Source of the DNA: Granulicella mallensis MP5ACTX8
GTDB lineage: Bacteria > Acidobacteriota > Terriglobia > Terriglobales > Acidobacteriaceae
Assembly (NCBI RefSeq): GCF_000178955.2
Contig: NC_016631.1
Location: 4,278,001 to 4,342,000, forward strand
DNA length: 64,000 nucleotides
Reading direction: 5' to 3'
A program made the translations under genes and the position numbers. Under the pieces are notes generated by a model. That model searched no databases. It worked only from the letters and a program-made list of their open reading frames with translations, and was not told where the DNA came from. Shown here one piece after another: positions 54,563-64,000 of the stretch (its first letter is position 1; every line of letters starts with the position of its first letter).

Positions 54563-57500
54563 CTAGAAGTTAATGCGTCCTCCGAACTGGAGTTCGCGGT
54601 TATCCGCAGAGGTACTAGTGATCTGACCGATGGTCGCCGTATTGCTGATGTTTGCCGCCGGCCCGCCAAAGTTCGCTCGATTCAGAACATCGAAAGCTTC
54701 AGCACGGAACTGGAAAGTCATCGCATGCGGCAGTGCAAAGTTCTTGAACACGCCAGCATCCCATTCTGAAAAACTAGGACCGAAGACCATGTTGCGTTGC
54801 GAGTTCCCATATCGATAGGTGAAGCTCGGTACTGCGGCGAATGCCCCAGGGTTGAACCACTGCTTCGGAGTCTTATGTCCAGGATATAGAACACCGCCAG
54901 TGTAGTCTGCCCGCCCGCTCGGCTGACCGGGTGAATTCGCAGGCGCGGTATACGTTACTGAAAACGGCGATCCGCTGGTGGCCTTCCACACACCAGTGAG
55001 CTGCCAGCCACCGATAGCCGCATCAAGCCACTTGGGGGAGTCGGAAACAAGCCATTTTCCGCGGCCAACCGGCAAATCATAGCTGTAGTTGAAGGTGAAT
55101 GCGTTTCGCGCATAGTAATCCAAATTGCCATAGTCATAACGAATGTTCCGCCGGTCCGTGACCGTCTCCTCGTTTGCGCCATCGATACCTAGCGCTTTGC
55201 TCCACTGATATTCAGCATCGAAGGTCAGGTCCGCGAAGCGGCGACGGGCGGCCAGCTGTAGTTGGTTAAAATTTGAACTCTCTCCATATAAGTAATAGGT
55301 GATTGCCGAAAATGGCTGAAAAGGCACGGCGGCCTGGCCATTGGCCGGCTCCCCAGGGCCACCTAATGGTTGCGGAGTCGTCTGATTGATTGGAAAGGGA
55401 GTATGCAAATGACGCGCATCATTCCCAACATAGGTAGCGCGCAGAGCAACCTTCTTCCAGCCCTCTCCTTCGATAGAAAGATTCCACTCTGTATTGAAGG
55501 GCGTCTTTATCGTCCGCGAAACTCCATAACCGGCAGGGTTCGCAGTCACGCTGCTACTGGCCGCTGGAAAGGGTGAATCAAAGGTTAGAAATGGAGCATC
55601 TGAGGTGGCCGATGCTGGAGCATAGTTGGTTGTAAGGACAAAGGGAACCTGGTTGCCCATATTATTTACCAGATCAGAAAGGGAGAGATTGTCATAATAG
55701 ACTCCAAAGCCAGCGTGAATCACCACCTCTCGGCCGGAGATTGGACGATACGCAAAACCAAGCCTGGGTTGGAAATTGGTATTTTGTAAATGAAGCCAAT
55801 TGGCCATGGTGTAATCATTTTGAGCGCCATCTACCAGAATTCCCGGATATCTCGCGACGATCGAAGGATTTGGCGTTCCATGAACCAGAACCAGCTTCCC
55901 GAAGTCAGGATTGAAGGTGGCAATGCCGCCTCTGCGCTCTTGGAAAGGAAATAGTTTGTCATACCGAACTCCAAGCTCGAGCGTGAGCTTCGGAGTAATA
56001 TTCCAGGTATCGCGGGCATAGAGCGCATAACTCTTGAATAGCGCATAGTACGTAAAATCATTACTGGAAGTACTATCGCTATTGATGTCTCCAAGAAGAA
56101 AATCTGCAAATGCATTTACGGGATTTGAATTCTGCCCCGAACCGCTGTGATAGCGGCCTGTGTATTGGCCACTAAACGTAAAGCTCCCGGTGTTGTACGT
56201 GGTTCCCGACTCTGCCTCCGCAAGAAACTGACCGCCGAACTGGAACGCATGCTTACCACGCACATAGCTTAGGTTGTCATTCACCTGGGTGGTGTGTTGA
56301 TGACTGAAACTGCTCCCGGTGGAAAATATCTTCTGGAGGTTAGAGATATTTACAGTCGGAAGAAGACCGTACCCAGGATCGGTGGCCGGCAACCCGCTGA
56401 CGAGTGTTGTCGGATCCAAGGTGTAATTCTGGTCGATACGAGGATCGGCACGTTTGTTCAGCCCCAGCACGAGCTCATTTACGAGTGAGTTGGAGATAGC
56501 CCGCGTATAGTTTCCGGCAAACTGATTGATGATGTTGCCCAGGACCGCATAGTTTCCAAACTTATCGGTACCGCCCACATCGTACGGCGCCGGCTGGCGT
56601 CGATTGTTATAGAAACGGAACATCAGATGGTCCTTCTTCGTCGCCTGATAGTCCAAGCGGATGGAGAACCTAGGATCGATCTCCAGAGTCGGACTTGCGT
56701 AGCTGAAGTTGTTACCGATCCCGGCCGGCGTCGGAACATTTGGTGTTGAGAAAAACGGAAGAAAGCGCTTCGCGACTGTGCTGATGCGAGAGAGCGGGAT
56801 CTGATTATTGGGAAACGGCTGGCCGGTCGCCGGGTCATAAATGATTCCGGTCGAGCTTGTACCGGTGGCAGTCCCATTTGCGGAGAAATCAGCGAAGCCT
56901 GTAGCCCCGGTGCATCCTGCGGGAACAGTAGGAAGTGCCTGGCAATACCAGGCCAACGGGGGCATTGCATATCCTCGAACGACCGTAGTGAGACTGTGAA
57001 TCCCCTCAAAGCTCGAGAAAAAGAACAGCCTATCGTGCAGGATGGGACCGCCGATTGTGCCCCCATATTCGTGCCTGTTGAACGCAGGGATACGAGAGCC
57101 CGGCGCGGTGAAGTAGTTACGCGCTTGGAAAAATCGATTCCGATTGAAGTAGAAGGCGCTTCCATGAAAGGCGTTACCGCCGGACTTGGTAACGATGATT
57201 ACCTGTGCCGCACCGTTGCCATACTGGGCCGGCGAGTCGATACCGATTGTATTGAACTGAGCAATATCATCCAGTGAAGGGACCTGGTCTGACATGCGGG
57301 CACCCGCGATATCGTCATTTGAAATACCGTCAATGGTCTGATTCGCGCCGCCTTTGAAGCTGCTGCCGGATATCAACGCGTTAGAGTTGGGCCTTTGCAC
57401 GCCAGGTGCAAGCCCCAGCAGTGAATAGGCGTTCTCACGCCCATTCAGCGGAGTCTGGTTGATCTGTTTCCCGTCTACGACACTGCCCACGTAAGTGGTG

Positions 57501-57922
57501 TCGGTCTCGATCAAAGGCGTCTCGGCAGTCACCTGGACGACCTCCGTTGTTTCACCGACGTTCAGGGAGAAGTCCTCGCGCAAGGTCTGCTGAATGTCGA
57601 GGTTTAGATGATTGATCGCCTTCGGCTGAAAGGTCTTGGCCGTAACGGTGAGGCTGTACACACCTGGCTGCACGGAGTTGAAGGCGTAATCACCGGTATC
57701 GTTTGTGTGTCCCGCCAAGGTGATACCGGTCGTTTCGCTCCGCAGAACAACCATCGCATCTGAGATAACGCTTCCGGCAGAATCTTGCACTCGTCCGACA
57801 AAACTGCCGCTGGTTGTTTGGGCGTTCAGTGTACCGATTCCTAAAACAAAGGCCGAAGCACAGAGAGCTGCCATTCTCCATCTGCGCGACACTGGATACC
57901 TCATTTTTGCTGGCTTGCCCAT
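54563..57922 (-). CDS. Oar-like TonB-dependent outer-membrane receptor 4
   Basis: A 1119-residue receptor. The start at 57922 has GGAGGAAG and is preferred over one five codons upstream. Signal peptide to about LNAQ (residue 35), carboxypeptidase-regulatory domain (SFVGRVQDSAGSVI, about 40-120), plug (about 130-240, TPLNGRENAYSLLGLAPGV) and barrel ending QFGGRINF. It lies upstream of the propeller/SMP-30 operon on the same strand, separated by a strong terminator, and downstream of a broken glycosidase gene. Confidence 0.9.
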   Translation of the reverse strand: MGKPAKMRYPVSRRWRMAALCASAFVLGIGTLNAQTTSGSFVGRVQDSAGSVISDAMVVLRSETTGITLAGHTNDTGDYAFNSVQPGVYSLTVTAKTFQPKAINHLNLDIQQTLREDFSLNVGETTEVVQVTAETPLIETDTTYVGSVVDGKQINQTPLNGRENAYSLLGLAPGVQRPNSNALISGSSFKGGANQTIDGISNDDIAGARMSDQVPSLDDIAQFNTIGIDSPAQYGNGAAQVIIVTKSGGNAFHGSAFYFNRNRFFQARNYFTAPGSRIPAFNRHEYGGTIGGPILHDRLFFFSSFEGIHSLTTVVRGYAMPPLAWYCQALPTVPAGCTGATGFADFSANGTATGTSSTGIIYDPATGQPFPNNQIPLSRISTVAKRFLPFFSTPNVPTPAGIGNNFSYASPTLEIDPRFSIRLDYQATKKDHLMFRFYNNRRQPAPYDVGGTDKFGNYAVLGNIINQFAGNYTRAISNSLVNELVLGLNKRADPRIDQNYTLDPTTLVSGLPATDPGYGLLPTVNISNLQKIFSTGSSFSHQHTTQVNDNLSYVRGKHAFQFGGQFLAEAESGTTYNTGSFTFSGQYTGRYHSGSGQNSNPVNAFADFLLGDINSDSTSSNDFTYYALFKSYALYARDTWNITPKLTLELGVRYDKLFPFQERRGGIATFNPDFGKLVLVHGTPNPSIVARYPGILVDGAQNDYTMANWLHLQNTNFQPRLGFAYRPISGREVVIHAGFGVYYDNLSLSDLVNNMGNQVPFVLTTNYAPASATSDAPFLTFDSPFPAASSSVTANPAGYGVSRTIKTPFNTEWNLSIEGEGWKKVALRATYVGNDARHLHTPFPINQTTPQPLGGPGEPANGQAAVPFQPFSAITYYLYGESSNFNQLQLAARRRFADLTFDAEYQWSKALGIDGANEETVTDRRNIRYDYGNLDYYARNAFTFNYSYDLPVGRGKWLVSDSPKWLDAAIGGWQLTGVWKATSGSPFSVTYTAPANSPGQPSGRADYTGGVLYPGHKTPKQWFNPGAFAAVPSFTYRYGNSQRNMVFGPSFSEWDAGVFKNFALPHAMTFQFRAEAFDVLNRANFGGPAANISNTATIGQITSTSADNRELQFGGRINF

Positions 57923-58406
57923 TTTCACTTCCTCCAAATATTTTCCAGACGAACGGTCGGCTACGAGGTACGTCCCGCCAGGAAGGGTGACGCCCCTGAC
58001 GATGCCAAGAGATAGGCCCCCCTAAGGGCGAGCAGCAGGAGATAGAGAGTTTGTGAGAACACAGGCGCGGCTTCGGCGAAGCGTCTGAGGATCTTTATCG
58101 CTCTTTACATCCATTTATGGTTGCGATACCACTAGCGGGAGAATTCTATACCACGAATCTATAAGTTCGCCATATTTTGAAATTTTCTCGCTGATAACGC
58201 AACTTAATTTAAGAAAGAAGTATCCAAGGGGTCGTCTTCATCGTAGCTTCCTCGCCTTCCAGGACGCAAAGAATTCAGTAGCTAAACGACATCGTTACCA
58301 TCAAAGAGCAAGCAAGCATCCGGATATTTCACACAAGCCATCTACCGGACGCACGGACCAAACATGCGCTCGCAGTGTCCCCGGTTTTGCGTCGAGGAAC
58401 GACGTG
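57923..58406. other. Intergenic region upstream of receptor 4
   Basis: A 484-base stretch with lower visible GC than its neighbours. It contains the 11-base palindrome CTTAATTTAAG near 58203 and presumably the receptor promoter. I see no gene, RNA or strong terminator in it. Confidence 0.4.
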
Positions 58407-59117
58407 TTACTTAAACTTCTCGCCGTTAACCAAGACGTCTTTGCGCCGGGAGGCAGGTGTAACAGTCAGGTGCACCAGTTTGCCGTGGTGCACCTCACCT
58501 TCAACTGTCGTGCGAAACGGAGCAGCGAGTTTAAACCGTGCATCCCAGTCTTTCGGCCATGCAGGCAACAACAGGATCTCTCGTCCGTTGTTTTGCAGCA
58601 GCATGGCCTGTAATCCCAGCTCACCATTTCCACCGTTATCCTCATCCGGATCGTAATCGTGCCCACGATCCCAGAATCCGGGAAACTTCATCCGCGGATC
58701 GACATTCTGAAGGTTGAAGCCCACCGACTTGCGAGCGTCATCGCTCCGGCCCAGCATTGCGGCTTCAACAGGGTCCTGAGACCAACACCCACGAAACCGC
58801 ATCTTCCGTGCTTCAAACGTATCTTCTGCGATTCTCAGATCGGGTTGCCCAATGCCATAGAGACGAAACGGAAATACGGCATACAGCTCTGGGTTCTCGA
58901 TATTTTTCCGTGGAGCGTCCTGTTTGCCTGTGTAAGGCAAGAAGACCTTCTTCCCGTCTATCTGTCAGGTGGGCAGATCCGGTAACGCTGCATAGAGCTT
59001 CTCCCATTGCGCACGTTGCACAACTGAACCAAGGCCACCGGGAAGCGCAAGCATGCGGGCTAATACAGCATGGAGTCCGGCGAGATCTTCCGAACTGGCG
59101 AGAGAACACACAGCCAT
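58407..59117 (-). pseudogene. Broken C-terminal fragment of a GH95-related/DUF5703 glycosidase
   Basis: Reading the minus strand from about 59117, one frame gives LAGLHAVLARMLALPGG and QRAQWEKLYAALPDLPT, then a TGA (58965-58967), then in the same frame IDGKKVFLPYTG and about 180 more residues to the stop at 58407. The later part (NPELYAVFPFRLYGIG, FPGFWDRGHDYDPDEDNGG, AMLLQNNGREILLLPAWPKDW) matches the C-terminal end of GH95-related/DUF5703 six-hairpin glycosidases, which normally run to 700 residues or more. The N-terminal catalytic part is missing and the frame holds a stop, so this is a decayed remnant. A sequencing error could explain the stop but not the missing front. Confidence 0.8.
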
Positions 59118-59163
59118 TGAGTATGATTGTCGATACCAACTTTATATTTAGTGAGACAACCCA

Positions 59164-60114
59164 ATGAGGCGAAGGACCTTTCTCCACGCATGCACGACCG
59201 TCGCAGCGTCATGCTGCGTACCGGCTTGGTTGAGGGCAGCCGAAGTTGACGGCTCACAACCACGGCCAACGCCTCAAGCTGCCGACCCAGCAGGCGCAGA
59301 TTCAACTGTGACAAGGGACTATCACGGCTTCTTGCTTCAACCCCTTATTGTTGAAGGCTGTAAAGGTCTGGTGGTCATACCGCAGAAGCCATTGAAGGGC
59401 CGTCCATGGGTGTGGAGAACGATGTTCTGGGACGCCTTCCCCCGAGTAGATCTCGCGCTTCTCGAAGCGGGCTTTCATGTCGCTTTTATCGATGTAGGGA
59501 ACACTTTTGGTGCTCCGGAACCGATGAAGCATTTTGATGTTTTCTATGCAATCATCACCAGGCAGTTCAACCTCGCTCCCAAACCAGCCCTGGAAGGACT
59601 CAGCCGTGGAGGTCTCTACGCGTACCGCTGGGCCTATGTAAATACAGACAAAGTCGGATGTATCTACGGAGACGCTCCTGTGTGCGATATGAAGAGCTGG
59701 CCGGGTGGCAAAGGAAAAGGGATAGGCAGCCCCAGCGACTGGAAACAGGCCATCGAGGCCTATCACTTCACCAGCGAGCAGGAGATGCTCGACTTCACCG
59801 GCAATCCTATCGATATCCTCGCACCCATTGCCGCAGCCCATATTCCAATCCTTCACGTCTGCGGAGACGCGGACCGAGGCGTTCCCATGGAAGAGAACAC
59901 CGATATCGTCCGAAAGCATTACATGGCTCTAGGCGGCGACTTCGCCCTGATCGTAAAGCAAGGCTGCGACCATCATCCGCATGGACTGAAAGACCCGGCC
60001 CCCATCGTGAACTTCATCCTGGCGCATAGCTCCGAAGGAAGAGCAGCCAAGAAAGCCGCAAGCGCCGCGCCAAAGCCCGGCGCTGTGTTGCTGCTACCTC
60101 GTGGTAGCTGGTAG
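59164..60114 (+). CDS. Exported alpha/beta hydrolase
   Basis: A 316-residue hydrolase with an RRRTFLHAC twin-arginine-like start and hydrophobic stretch (about 10-25). The nucleophile elbow is GLSRGG with Ser about 147; the acid is probably Asp in VCGDADRG (about 233-239) and the base one of the His in CDHHPHG (about 268-274). Homologous hydrolases occur in polysaccharide loci and may act as sugar-ester hydrolases. It is the only plus-strand gene in this part and begins beside the broken glycosidase, perhaps where a rearrangement removed that gene's front. Confidence 0.8.
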   Translation: MRRRTFLHACTTVAASCCVPAWLRAAEVDGSQPRPTPQAADPAGADSTVTRDYHGFLLQPLIVEGCKGLVVIPQKPLKGRPWVWRTMFWDAFPRVDLALLEAGFHVAFIDVGNTFGAPEPMKHFDVFYAIITRQFNLAPKPALEGLSRGGLYAYRWAYVNTDKVGCIYGDAPVCDMKSWPGGKGKGIGSPSDWKQAIEAYHFTSEQEMLDFTGNPIDILAPIAAAHIPILHVCGDADRGVPMEENTDIVRKHYMALGGDFALIVKQGCDHHPHGLKDPAPIVNFILAHSSEGRAAKKAASAAPKPGAVLLLPRGSW

Positions 60115-60205
60115 GTTGCCCGACCTGACCGAGCGCTCGAAAAGAACTACCGAAGATGTTCCTGCGAAGTATCCGCGTCCGGTCTACAACTTCCAGGAAA
60201 TTGCT

Positions 60206-63200
60206 TTAGGGTTCCGATCGGTTCAGCGTGTCGAACAGCGGCGCTGCCGGAATCACGGATGGATTGTCGTTGACGACTGAGACCGACAGAATCCGGACCT
60301 TGTCATTGTTCGGCAGCGTAAGCATGTGAGCCCCTACAGGCAGATCCAGCGAGTACACGAAGAGATAGGAGTACTGGTACGGCTCGTTGAGCCCCTCCGC
60401 TGTGTGGTGGTGCGACGCGTACCAGCCCAGTGGAGCCTGCTTGATATAACCGGGCTTCAATCCGACATAGTCATCGGGATAGCGCCACGTGGGAGGCTTA
60501 GGCGTGTTCGTCGCATCGAGGGGATGCCATGCGGCGAGATTCGCGGAGACGGCCCAATCATGCTCTGGCGTGTCTTTCCAGAGGCGCGTGTCCCACTGTC
60601 CGACCCAACCGGTCCACGATTGAATGTTCAGCTCGGCAGCATGATTGCCAACACGGAAGAGCGCCTTCTGATCGTCCTCGGTGGAGGCTGCGGCGAGCAG
60701 ATAGACGCGATTGAATCGGCCAGCCGGCAGTGCAAGCGTTTGGCCTTTCGCCGTGACGGCATTCGGCGTGCCGGTTTTGGCTGTGGCAAGCTTGAACCTG
60801 ACCGGACCATAATCGATCTCAGCCGGAAGCATCTCGGCAGGCAGCGCATTTCCCTTGCCATCGATGCCGCCGTCTTCGATCTTCATATCGTCGTTGCTGG
60901 CAACGGCATGATCGTAGTGCAGCGCGACGGCCTCTTCCTGCGGGTGAGCAAGTCGAGCCTGCTGCGGTGCGAGCTTCAAAGCAAAAGTACGTGGCTGATA
61001 CGGAGTGAAGGATGCCATCAAGTCTCCGTGGCTCACTTCAGCGGGCCCAATCGGTTCCTCCTGCGCATTGACTTCGCGAGCCGCCGCAACCGGCGCAGCA
61101 AAGGACACGCGCATATTCGGTGCAGACTTGCCGTTCAGCTCCACCATGCGGAGAATCAGCTCGTCGCTGTCCTCGGCCTTCTTGAAGGCCAGCACACGGA
61201 TAGCAGGATCGCTGATGCGCACGAGCGAGAAACTCTTGCCGAGCGTGCCCGGATGTTTTGCTGTTGTAAACGAGATCAACGGATCGTTTACACGGTAGGC
61301 CTGCCACGCCGTCTCCTGTTGGCGGAAGTCGCCGGAGTGCCCTGCGACACCGAGTGCGATCTCGTGATGTCCCCAATCCTGATTCGTTTGGTCGCTGTAG
61401 TTGCCGGGATGGCCGTCAACCGTGGGCTTCGCTCCAGGAGAACGCAGTAGCGTTACGCGAATCGTCTGATCGCCGGGTTTGTCGGAGCCGTTCTTTACAT
61501 CGGTCAGCAGCGTTACGCCAAAACTTCCACTTTTATCCATTAGATCGATCCAGCGGTGCGAGGCCAGCTCATACTGTTTCGGCTGCGAATTAGAGCGTTC
61601 GACAGTGCCGATGTCCCAGCTATAGGTGGCTTTGGGATTCGAGGCACTGAGCGAAAAAGTAGCCTTGAGGTTGGAGCCCGCGGTCTTCCAATCGATGGCA
61701 TCGTGAAGATCGACGCGGTTACCGGCATCGCCCGCAGCGAGACTGACGGTTTGCACAAACCGGGAGCCTTCGGTCTGCCGCGTCACCTCAAGCGAGACGC
61801 GCGCCGGGCCATTCTCGCTGATGCGAATTTCCGCAGGTCCGCTGACAAAAGTACGCGGAGCAGCCTGCTCTTGCGCGAAGTCCATGTTCCACGCTGGATA
61901 GTTGCGAGGAACATCGGTGGAGATCGCCAGTTTGAGAGGAGCGGAGAGTAGTTCCCTGCCGAGCTTCTTGTCATAGAGGCTCGACACATCGCCATCCTCG
62001 TTGAGCAGCACTCGATAGCGCTGGTTTTCGAGCGAACGGTTGGATACGCGCAAGGCTTTGCTCTCTGCTGGCTGCGTGGCCGGGCGTACGTCGAAGACCG
62101 CATAACCGACGGAGGACATGGGCGCCAGGAAGACCACCTTGCCGTCTTCCCACTGCGCAGGCGTCTCCTGCCCATCCGGACCATAGACGTGTACTGCTTT
62201 TGGTGCGCCACCGGGAAAGACAACCGTCGCCTCAACCAGATCCTGGCGGGCAATGTTGAGCGGGTTGTAAACCACCACAGGCACACCCTGTGTGCGCGTA
62301 TCGAGACCGGAGGCGACAGCAGAGCTTGCACTGGTGAGTACAGCGGCAAACTGATTGGCCGCGATCACATCATCGTTCCAGGCGTACTGATAGGCGCGCG
62401 GCGTCGAGGTTCCAGCGCCCGTATCGTGAAAGTGTCCGGCGAGTGCAAGCATCCATGCATCATTCAGCCGCTGCTGCGGATAGTCGCGAGCGCCAAGCCA
62501 TTGCGCAGCGATCGAAGCCTTCTCCGCGGCGTCGGCAAGGTTCTCATCCTTGATGATCCAGCGCTTGTGATAAGCCTGCGAGGTGAGTGAACCGGCGGAG
62601 TGATCGGTCAGTTCCAGGTCGCCCTCGTAGTGCGGCATGTGCGCAGCCATCTCCGGCGTGATCGCATTGAACATCTGATCGGCAGAGGACTCGACCACGT
62701 GCACCGGGCCTTCTCCTACGCGCACCGTCACCGACTGTGCAGGGAAGGCCGGGGCACCGTTCAACTTCGGCAGGGACGGCAGGATCGTGTCTCTCTTCGT
62801 CACGATGGCTTCGAGCAGCTTGATGGTGGATTCCTGTGGCGCTCCACCGGTGTCTCCCGTACCCACGTAGCGATAGTCGGTGAATACGCCCGAGGCTTTG
62901 CCATCGAGAGCGATGCGCTTTTCCCAATCCGTATCGACAGCAACAAGACGGTGAAGCGCGCTGGCCTGTTCCGCGGTGAGCGCCGGTTTTTGCGCGCTGC
63001 TCAGAAGTGTCTGCTCCATGGACGTACCGGGAGCTTCACTCAGATCGGTGTAGATACTGCTGCCGTACGCGCCGGGATGCAGCGCCGCAATCACGCTCTT
63101 GCCGTCCGGTCCCACCCACACACCGACGTTGAAGGGTACGCCGTCCGGTGTCTGCTCCGGCGAATCAAGACCACCCGCCTTCGGACCCGCGGGCCAGCGC

Positions 63201-63775
63201 CCACCGATCTTCTGCGTCGAGAATCCAATGAGTCCGGCATGGGCAAGAATCGTTGGCAGCGAGGCAGGAAATCCGAAGCTGTCCGGCAGCATGAACTCGT
63301 TGCTGGCCTTGCCAAACTCATGACGAAAGTACGTATTGCCATACAGGATCTGGCGGAAGACTCCTTCGGCGCTGGGCAGGTTCACATCGCCCTCTTCCAC
63401 GGAAGAGCCTGCGGGAAACCACTGTCCACGCGCGACGTATCCCTTGATACGGGCATAGTCGTTGGGGAAATACTCCTTCATCAGGCGATAGCGGTTCGCA
63501 CCGGTCCAGTTAAAGACATAGTGCGGATACTTATCCATGTCATCGAAGTTCATCTGCATGGTCTTGGGCAGGAACTGGCTGATCGTCTGCGGAAACTCCC
63601 ATCTCCATTGCGTATCCAGATGAGCGTAAGGGACGACGAAGAGTGTGGGAGTCTTTGTGATGTCCGGCCGCGTCATCGTCTGAGCATCGACGGCAGTTAC
63701 CAGCACAAGCATCGCGGCAACGGACAGCAAAGGGCGCCGGATAATGGCGCAGGCGGTATGGAAGGTAATGCCCAT
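60206..63775 (-). CDS. Secreted GH38 alpha-mannosidase (paralogue 2)
   Basis: A 1189-residue exported GH38 enzyme. GGGAGAG precedes the ATG and the signal peptide ends near VDAQ (about 28-32). Unlike the GH38 at the left edge, the catalytic domain begins at once: PYAHLDTQWRW (about 49-59, metal-binding His and Asp) and MLPDSFGFP with the nucleophile Asp about 165. The beta-sandwich region of the family follows, and the last 250 residues form an extra beta-rich domain (GPVRFKLATAK, NRVYLLAAAS, LNIQSWTGWVG), possibly carbohydrate-binding. It probably trims alpha-mannosides after the GH92 enzyme. Confidence 0.93.
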   Translation of the reverse strand: MGITFHTACAIIRRPLLSVAAMLVLVTAVDAQTMTRPDITKTPTLFVVPYAHLDTQWRWEFPQTISQFLPKTMQMNFDDMDKYPHYVFNWTGANRYRLMKEYFPNDYARIKGYVARGQWFPAGSSVEEGDVNLPSAEGVFRQILYGNTYFRHEFGKASNEFMLPDSFGFPASLPTILAHAGLIGFSTQKIGGRWPAGPKAGGLDSPEQTPDGVPFNVGVWVGPDGKSVIAALHPGAYGSSIYTDLSEAPGTSMEQTLLSSAQKPALTAEQASALHRLVAVDTDWEKRIALDGKASGVFTDYRYVGTGDTGGAPQESTIKLLEAIVTKRDTILPSLPKLNGAPAFPAQSVTVRVGEGPVHVVESSADQMFNAITPEMAAHMPHYEGDLELTDHSAGSLTSQAYHKRWIIKDENLADAAEKASIAAQWLGARDYPQQRLNDAWMLALAGHFHDTGAGTSTPRAYQYAWNDDVIAANQFAAVLTSASSAVASGLDTRTQGVPVVVYNPLNIARQDLVEATVVFPGGAPKAVHVYGPDGQETPAQWEDGKVVFLAPMSSVGYAVFDVRPATQPAESKALRVSNRSLENQRYRVLLNEDGDVSSLYDKKLGRELLSAPLKLAISTDVPRNYPAWNMDFAQEQAAPRTFVSGPAEIRISENGPARVSLEVTRQTEGSRFVQTVSLAAGDAGNRVDLHDAIDWKTAGSNLKATFSLSASNPKATYSWDIGTVERSNSQPKQYELASHRWIDLMDKSGSFGVTLLTDVKNGSDKPGDQTIRVTLLRSPGAKPTVDGHPGNYSDQTNQDWGHHEIALGVAGHSGDFRQQETAWQAYRVNDPLISFTTAKHPGTLGKSFSLVRISDPAIRVLAFKKAEDSDELILRMVELNGKSAPNMRVSFAAPVAAAREVNAQEEPIGPAEVSHGDLMASFTPYQPRTFALKLAPQQARLAHPQEEAVALHYDHAVASNDDMKIEDGGIDGKGNALPAEMLPAEIDYGPVRFKLATAKTGTPNAVTAKGQTLALPAGRFNRVYLLAAASTEDDQKALFRVGNHAAELNIQSWTGWVGQWDTRLWKDTPEHDWAVSANLAAWHPLDATNTPKPPTWRYPDDYVGLKPGYIKQAPLGWYASHHHTAEGLNEPYQYSYLFVYSLDLPVGAHMLTLPNNDKVRILSVSVVNDNPSVIPAAPLFDTLNRSEP

Positions 63776-63832
63776 TCTGAATCTCTCCCGAACAACTTAT
63801 GTAAAACTGCAATGCTGAATCTGGATGCCGTC

Positions 63833-64000
63833 TTATCTCACGTCAAATAACATCTGGAAGCCGCAGTCCATGTGGAACTGGTTGTGGCAATGAAAGAACA
63901 TCAACCCCTCCTGCTCGGGGGTCCAGTCAACTTCGATCCGCTGGCGAGCGCCGATGAGCACAACATCCTTCAGCAGGCCGCTGGTGACCTTTCCGTCAAT
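63833..64000 (-). CDS. Multicopper oxidase, C-terminal end (partial)
   Basis: The last 55 residues of a minus-strand gene that runs off the right edge. The reading ends with IEVDWTPEQEGLMFFHCHNQFHMDCGFQMLFDVR, the C-terminal copper-binding signature HCHxxxHxxxG of multicopper oxidases. The residue after the Gly, usually the axial ligand position of the type 1 copper, is Phe, as in some high-potential laccases. The stop (63833-63835) lies 58 bases before the GH38 start, so the two may share an operon. Confidence 0.88.
   Translation of the reverse strand: MDGKVTSGLLKDVVLIGARQRIEVDWTPEQEGLMFFHCHNQFHMDCGFQMLFDVR

Noticed and set aside
26565..57922. SusC/SusD pair
   Set aside because: The receptors resemble SusC only in general layout; no adjacent lipoprotein with SusD-like features is present, so no SusD is reported.
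62600..63850. 416-codon plus-strand frame opposite the second GH38
   Set aside because: Antisense to catalytic motifs of GH38; no independent coding signal.
1..64000. CRISPR arrays, tRNA, rRNA, intact insertion sequences
   Set aside because: No regularly spaced direct repeats, no tRNA cloverleaf-like sequence or rRNA stretch, and no transposase were recognised while reading both strands; short tRNA-like folds could be missed without a covariance search.

Overview
The window looks like a chromosomal segment of an Acidobacteriota species, most likely class Terriglobia / family Acidobacteriaceae (Granulicella, Terriglobus or Edaphobacter type). Reasons visible here: four very large Oar-like outer-membrane receptors (carboxypeptidase-regulatory domain, plug, long barrel, terminal Phe), many secreted glycosidases, a hemX-hemA-hemC block, dispersed palindromic intergenic repeats, and a visibly GC-rich base composition. 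The assignment is from gene content only.

Left part (1-24 kb) is mostly housekeeping and central metabolism: a secreted GH38 alpha-mannosidase; a deoC + double-domain ALDH16-type aldehyde dehydrogenase pair (deoxyribose 5-phosphate to glyceraldehyde 3-phosphate and acetaldehyde, then aldehyde oxidation); a divergent HxlR regulator / SDR pair with a clear dyad beside each start codon; a ROK kinase; cysteine synthase; catalase; a heme block (hemC, hemA, hemX) split by an oppositely oriented NAD(P)-binding protein; and a tightly overlapping mutS-anmK-oligopeptide-binding lipoprotein operon.

Middle part (22.5-50 kb) is a polysaccharide-utilisation region, nearly all on the minus strand. An ECF sigma / anti-sigma pair lies beside a first Oar-like receptor; a second receptor follows. 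A third receptor is upstream of a five-gene glycosidase operon: GH92, GH2, GH28, GH27 and an alpha/beta esterase. Next comes an unusual regulator joining an IclR-type HTH to a sugar-binding-protein-like domain, divergent from uxuA (mannonate dehydratase) and an overlapping SDR oxidoreductase.

Right part (50-64 kb) continues the theme: SMP-30-type lactonase, a 1062-residue secreted beta-propeller protein, a fourth Oar-like receptor, a broken fragment of a GH95-related/DUF5703 glycosidase, a secreted alpha/beta hydrolase, a second GH38 alpha-mannosidase with a different architecture, and the C-terminus of a multicopper oxidase running off the edge. No SusD-like gene is present, so glycan capture must rely on the receptors alone or on proteins encoded elsewhere. 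Enzyme content points to mannose-containing glycans plus pectin-like, galactose- and uronate-containing plant polymers; the actual substrates are inference.
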